Positions 16,757-17,102 of a stretch of 17,102 bases of DNA are shown here, one piece after another. The first letter of the stretch is position 1. Every line of letters starts with the position of its first letter. This DNA comes from an uncultured Collinsella sp. (lineage in GTDB: Bacteria; Actinomycetota; Coriobacteriia; Coriobacteriales; Coriobacteriaceae). The translations under genes were made by a program, and so were the position numbers. The notes beneath the pieces are model-generated. The model was not told the DNA's origin and did not search any database. It worked only from the letters and a program-made list of their open reading frames with translations. The stretch spans positions 1 to 17,102 of the forward strand of contig CABVCJ010000042.1 of assembly GCA_902496845.1 (NCBI GenBank). Direction: 5' to 3'.

Positions 16757-17102
16757 ATGCTTGATCGCCGTTCGCTACTTGTCGCCGGAGCGTCTTCGCT
16801 GGCAGGCATGATGTTGCCTCGCGTGCCAGGCAGCCCAAACGTCTTCATACTGCCATTTACGCCTACCGAAGCCCATGCCGATGAAGAAGATCCCTTCAAG
16901 GTACTCGTGCTCTCGCGCACCATGTTTGGTGTGGTCGTGGTCGATGTCGCCAACAAGAATACGCCCATCACGGGTGCCCAGGTCACGCTCACATCGCGCT
17001 ATGCCGCAGGCAAGCAGCTCACCGCCACGACCGACGACGAGGGCACGGCCATCTTTGAGATCGCCCCTCTTTCGGAAGGTTACGTGGACGAGGCAACGCT
17101 TC
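16757..17102 (+). CDS. Tat-exported protein with CarboxypepD-regulatory/Ig-like domain (cut by window edge)
   Basis: From ATG 16757 (GGGAG 7 nt upstream) 115 codons stay open to the window end. The N-terminus has a twin-arginine motif, R4-R5-S-L-L, a hydrophobic stretch and a probable cleavage site after A-H-A41. The mature part begins D-E-E-D and contains a stretch (about 60-102) with alternating strands, P-I-T-G-A-x-V-T-L and T-D-D-E-G-T-A, typical of carboxypeptidase-regulatory or Ig-like folds. Such modules serve in large surface proteins. The rest of the gene, and so its function, is outside the window. Confidence 0.75.
   Translation, partial: MLDRRSLLVAGASSLAGMMLPRVPGSPNVFILPFTPTEAHADEEDPFKVLVLSRTMFGVVVVDVANKNTPITGAQVTLTSRYAAGKQLTATTDDEGTAIFEIAPLSEGYVDEATL

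Overview
The window looks like chromosome of a gut anaerobe of the Coriobacteriia, most likely Collinsella or a close relative. This is inferred from moderately high GC, the LuxR-type regulator with a helical sensor half, the polyferredoxin/TlpA electron-transfer module and interspersed palindromes built on TGTGACAAAGG. No rRNA, tRNA or CRISPR array is visible.

Left edge (1-570): the first 88 codons of a GC-rich IS110-family transposase on the minus strand. It is preceded by about 230-280 nt of non-coding element end that can fold and could hold a bridge-type RNA. A small inverted-repeat cluster lies against the 3' end of a tRNA-dihydrouridine synthase gene (562-1515, minus).

Region 1516-1963: a gene-free stretch holding a 183-nt long inverted repeat (1649-1831) between two palindromes, then the terminator of the next operon.

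Region 1964-7964: the most distinctive locus. A minus-strand operon encodes an agmatine-deiminase-family enzyme, an ornithine/putrescine-carbamoyltransferase-like enzyme with altered acceptor-binding motifs, and an oxalate/formate-antiporter-type MFS carrier. A divergent TetR regulator follows, then a second, paralogous MFS carrier. The operon promoter region and the second MFS promoter share TACC-N4-GGTA palindromes, the probable TetR operators. The picture is a TetR-controlled pathway that imports a guanidino compound, deiminates it to a ureido compound and phosphorolyses that to an amine plus carbamoyl phosphate. Agmatine is the default substrate guess, but the carbamoyltransferase motifs leave it open.

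Region 8007-11319: a 1084-residue MacB/FtsX-type ABC transporter fused to its ATPase, with an unusually large extracytoplasmic domain. A perfect 33-nt palindrome overlaps its stop codon.

Region 11463-15527: a minus-strand redox operon (48-residue CXXC membrane peptide, polyferredoxin membrane protein, TlpA-like lipoprotein), divergent from an OmpR-type response regulator and its histidine kinase. The small peptide gene overlaps the polyferredoxin gene, which appears to start at TTG.

Right edge (15595-17102): a LuxR-type regulator with an N-terminal helical domain, a hairpin, and the start of a Tat-exported protein with a carboxypeptidase-regulatory/Ig-like domain, cut by the window end.
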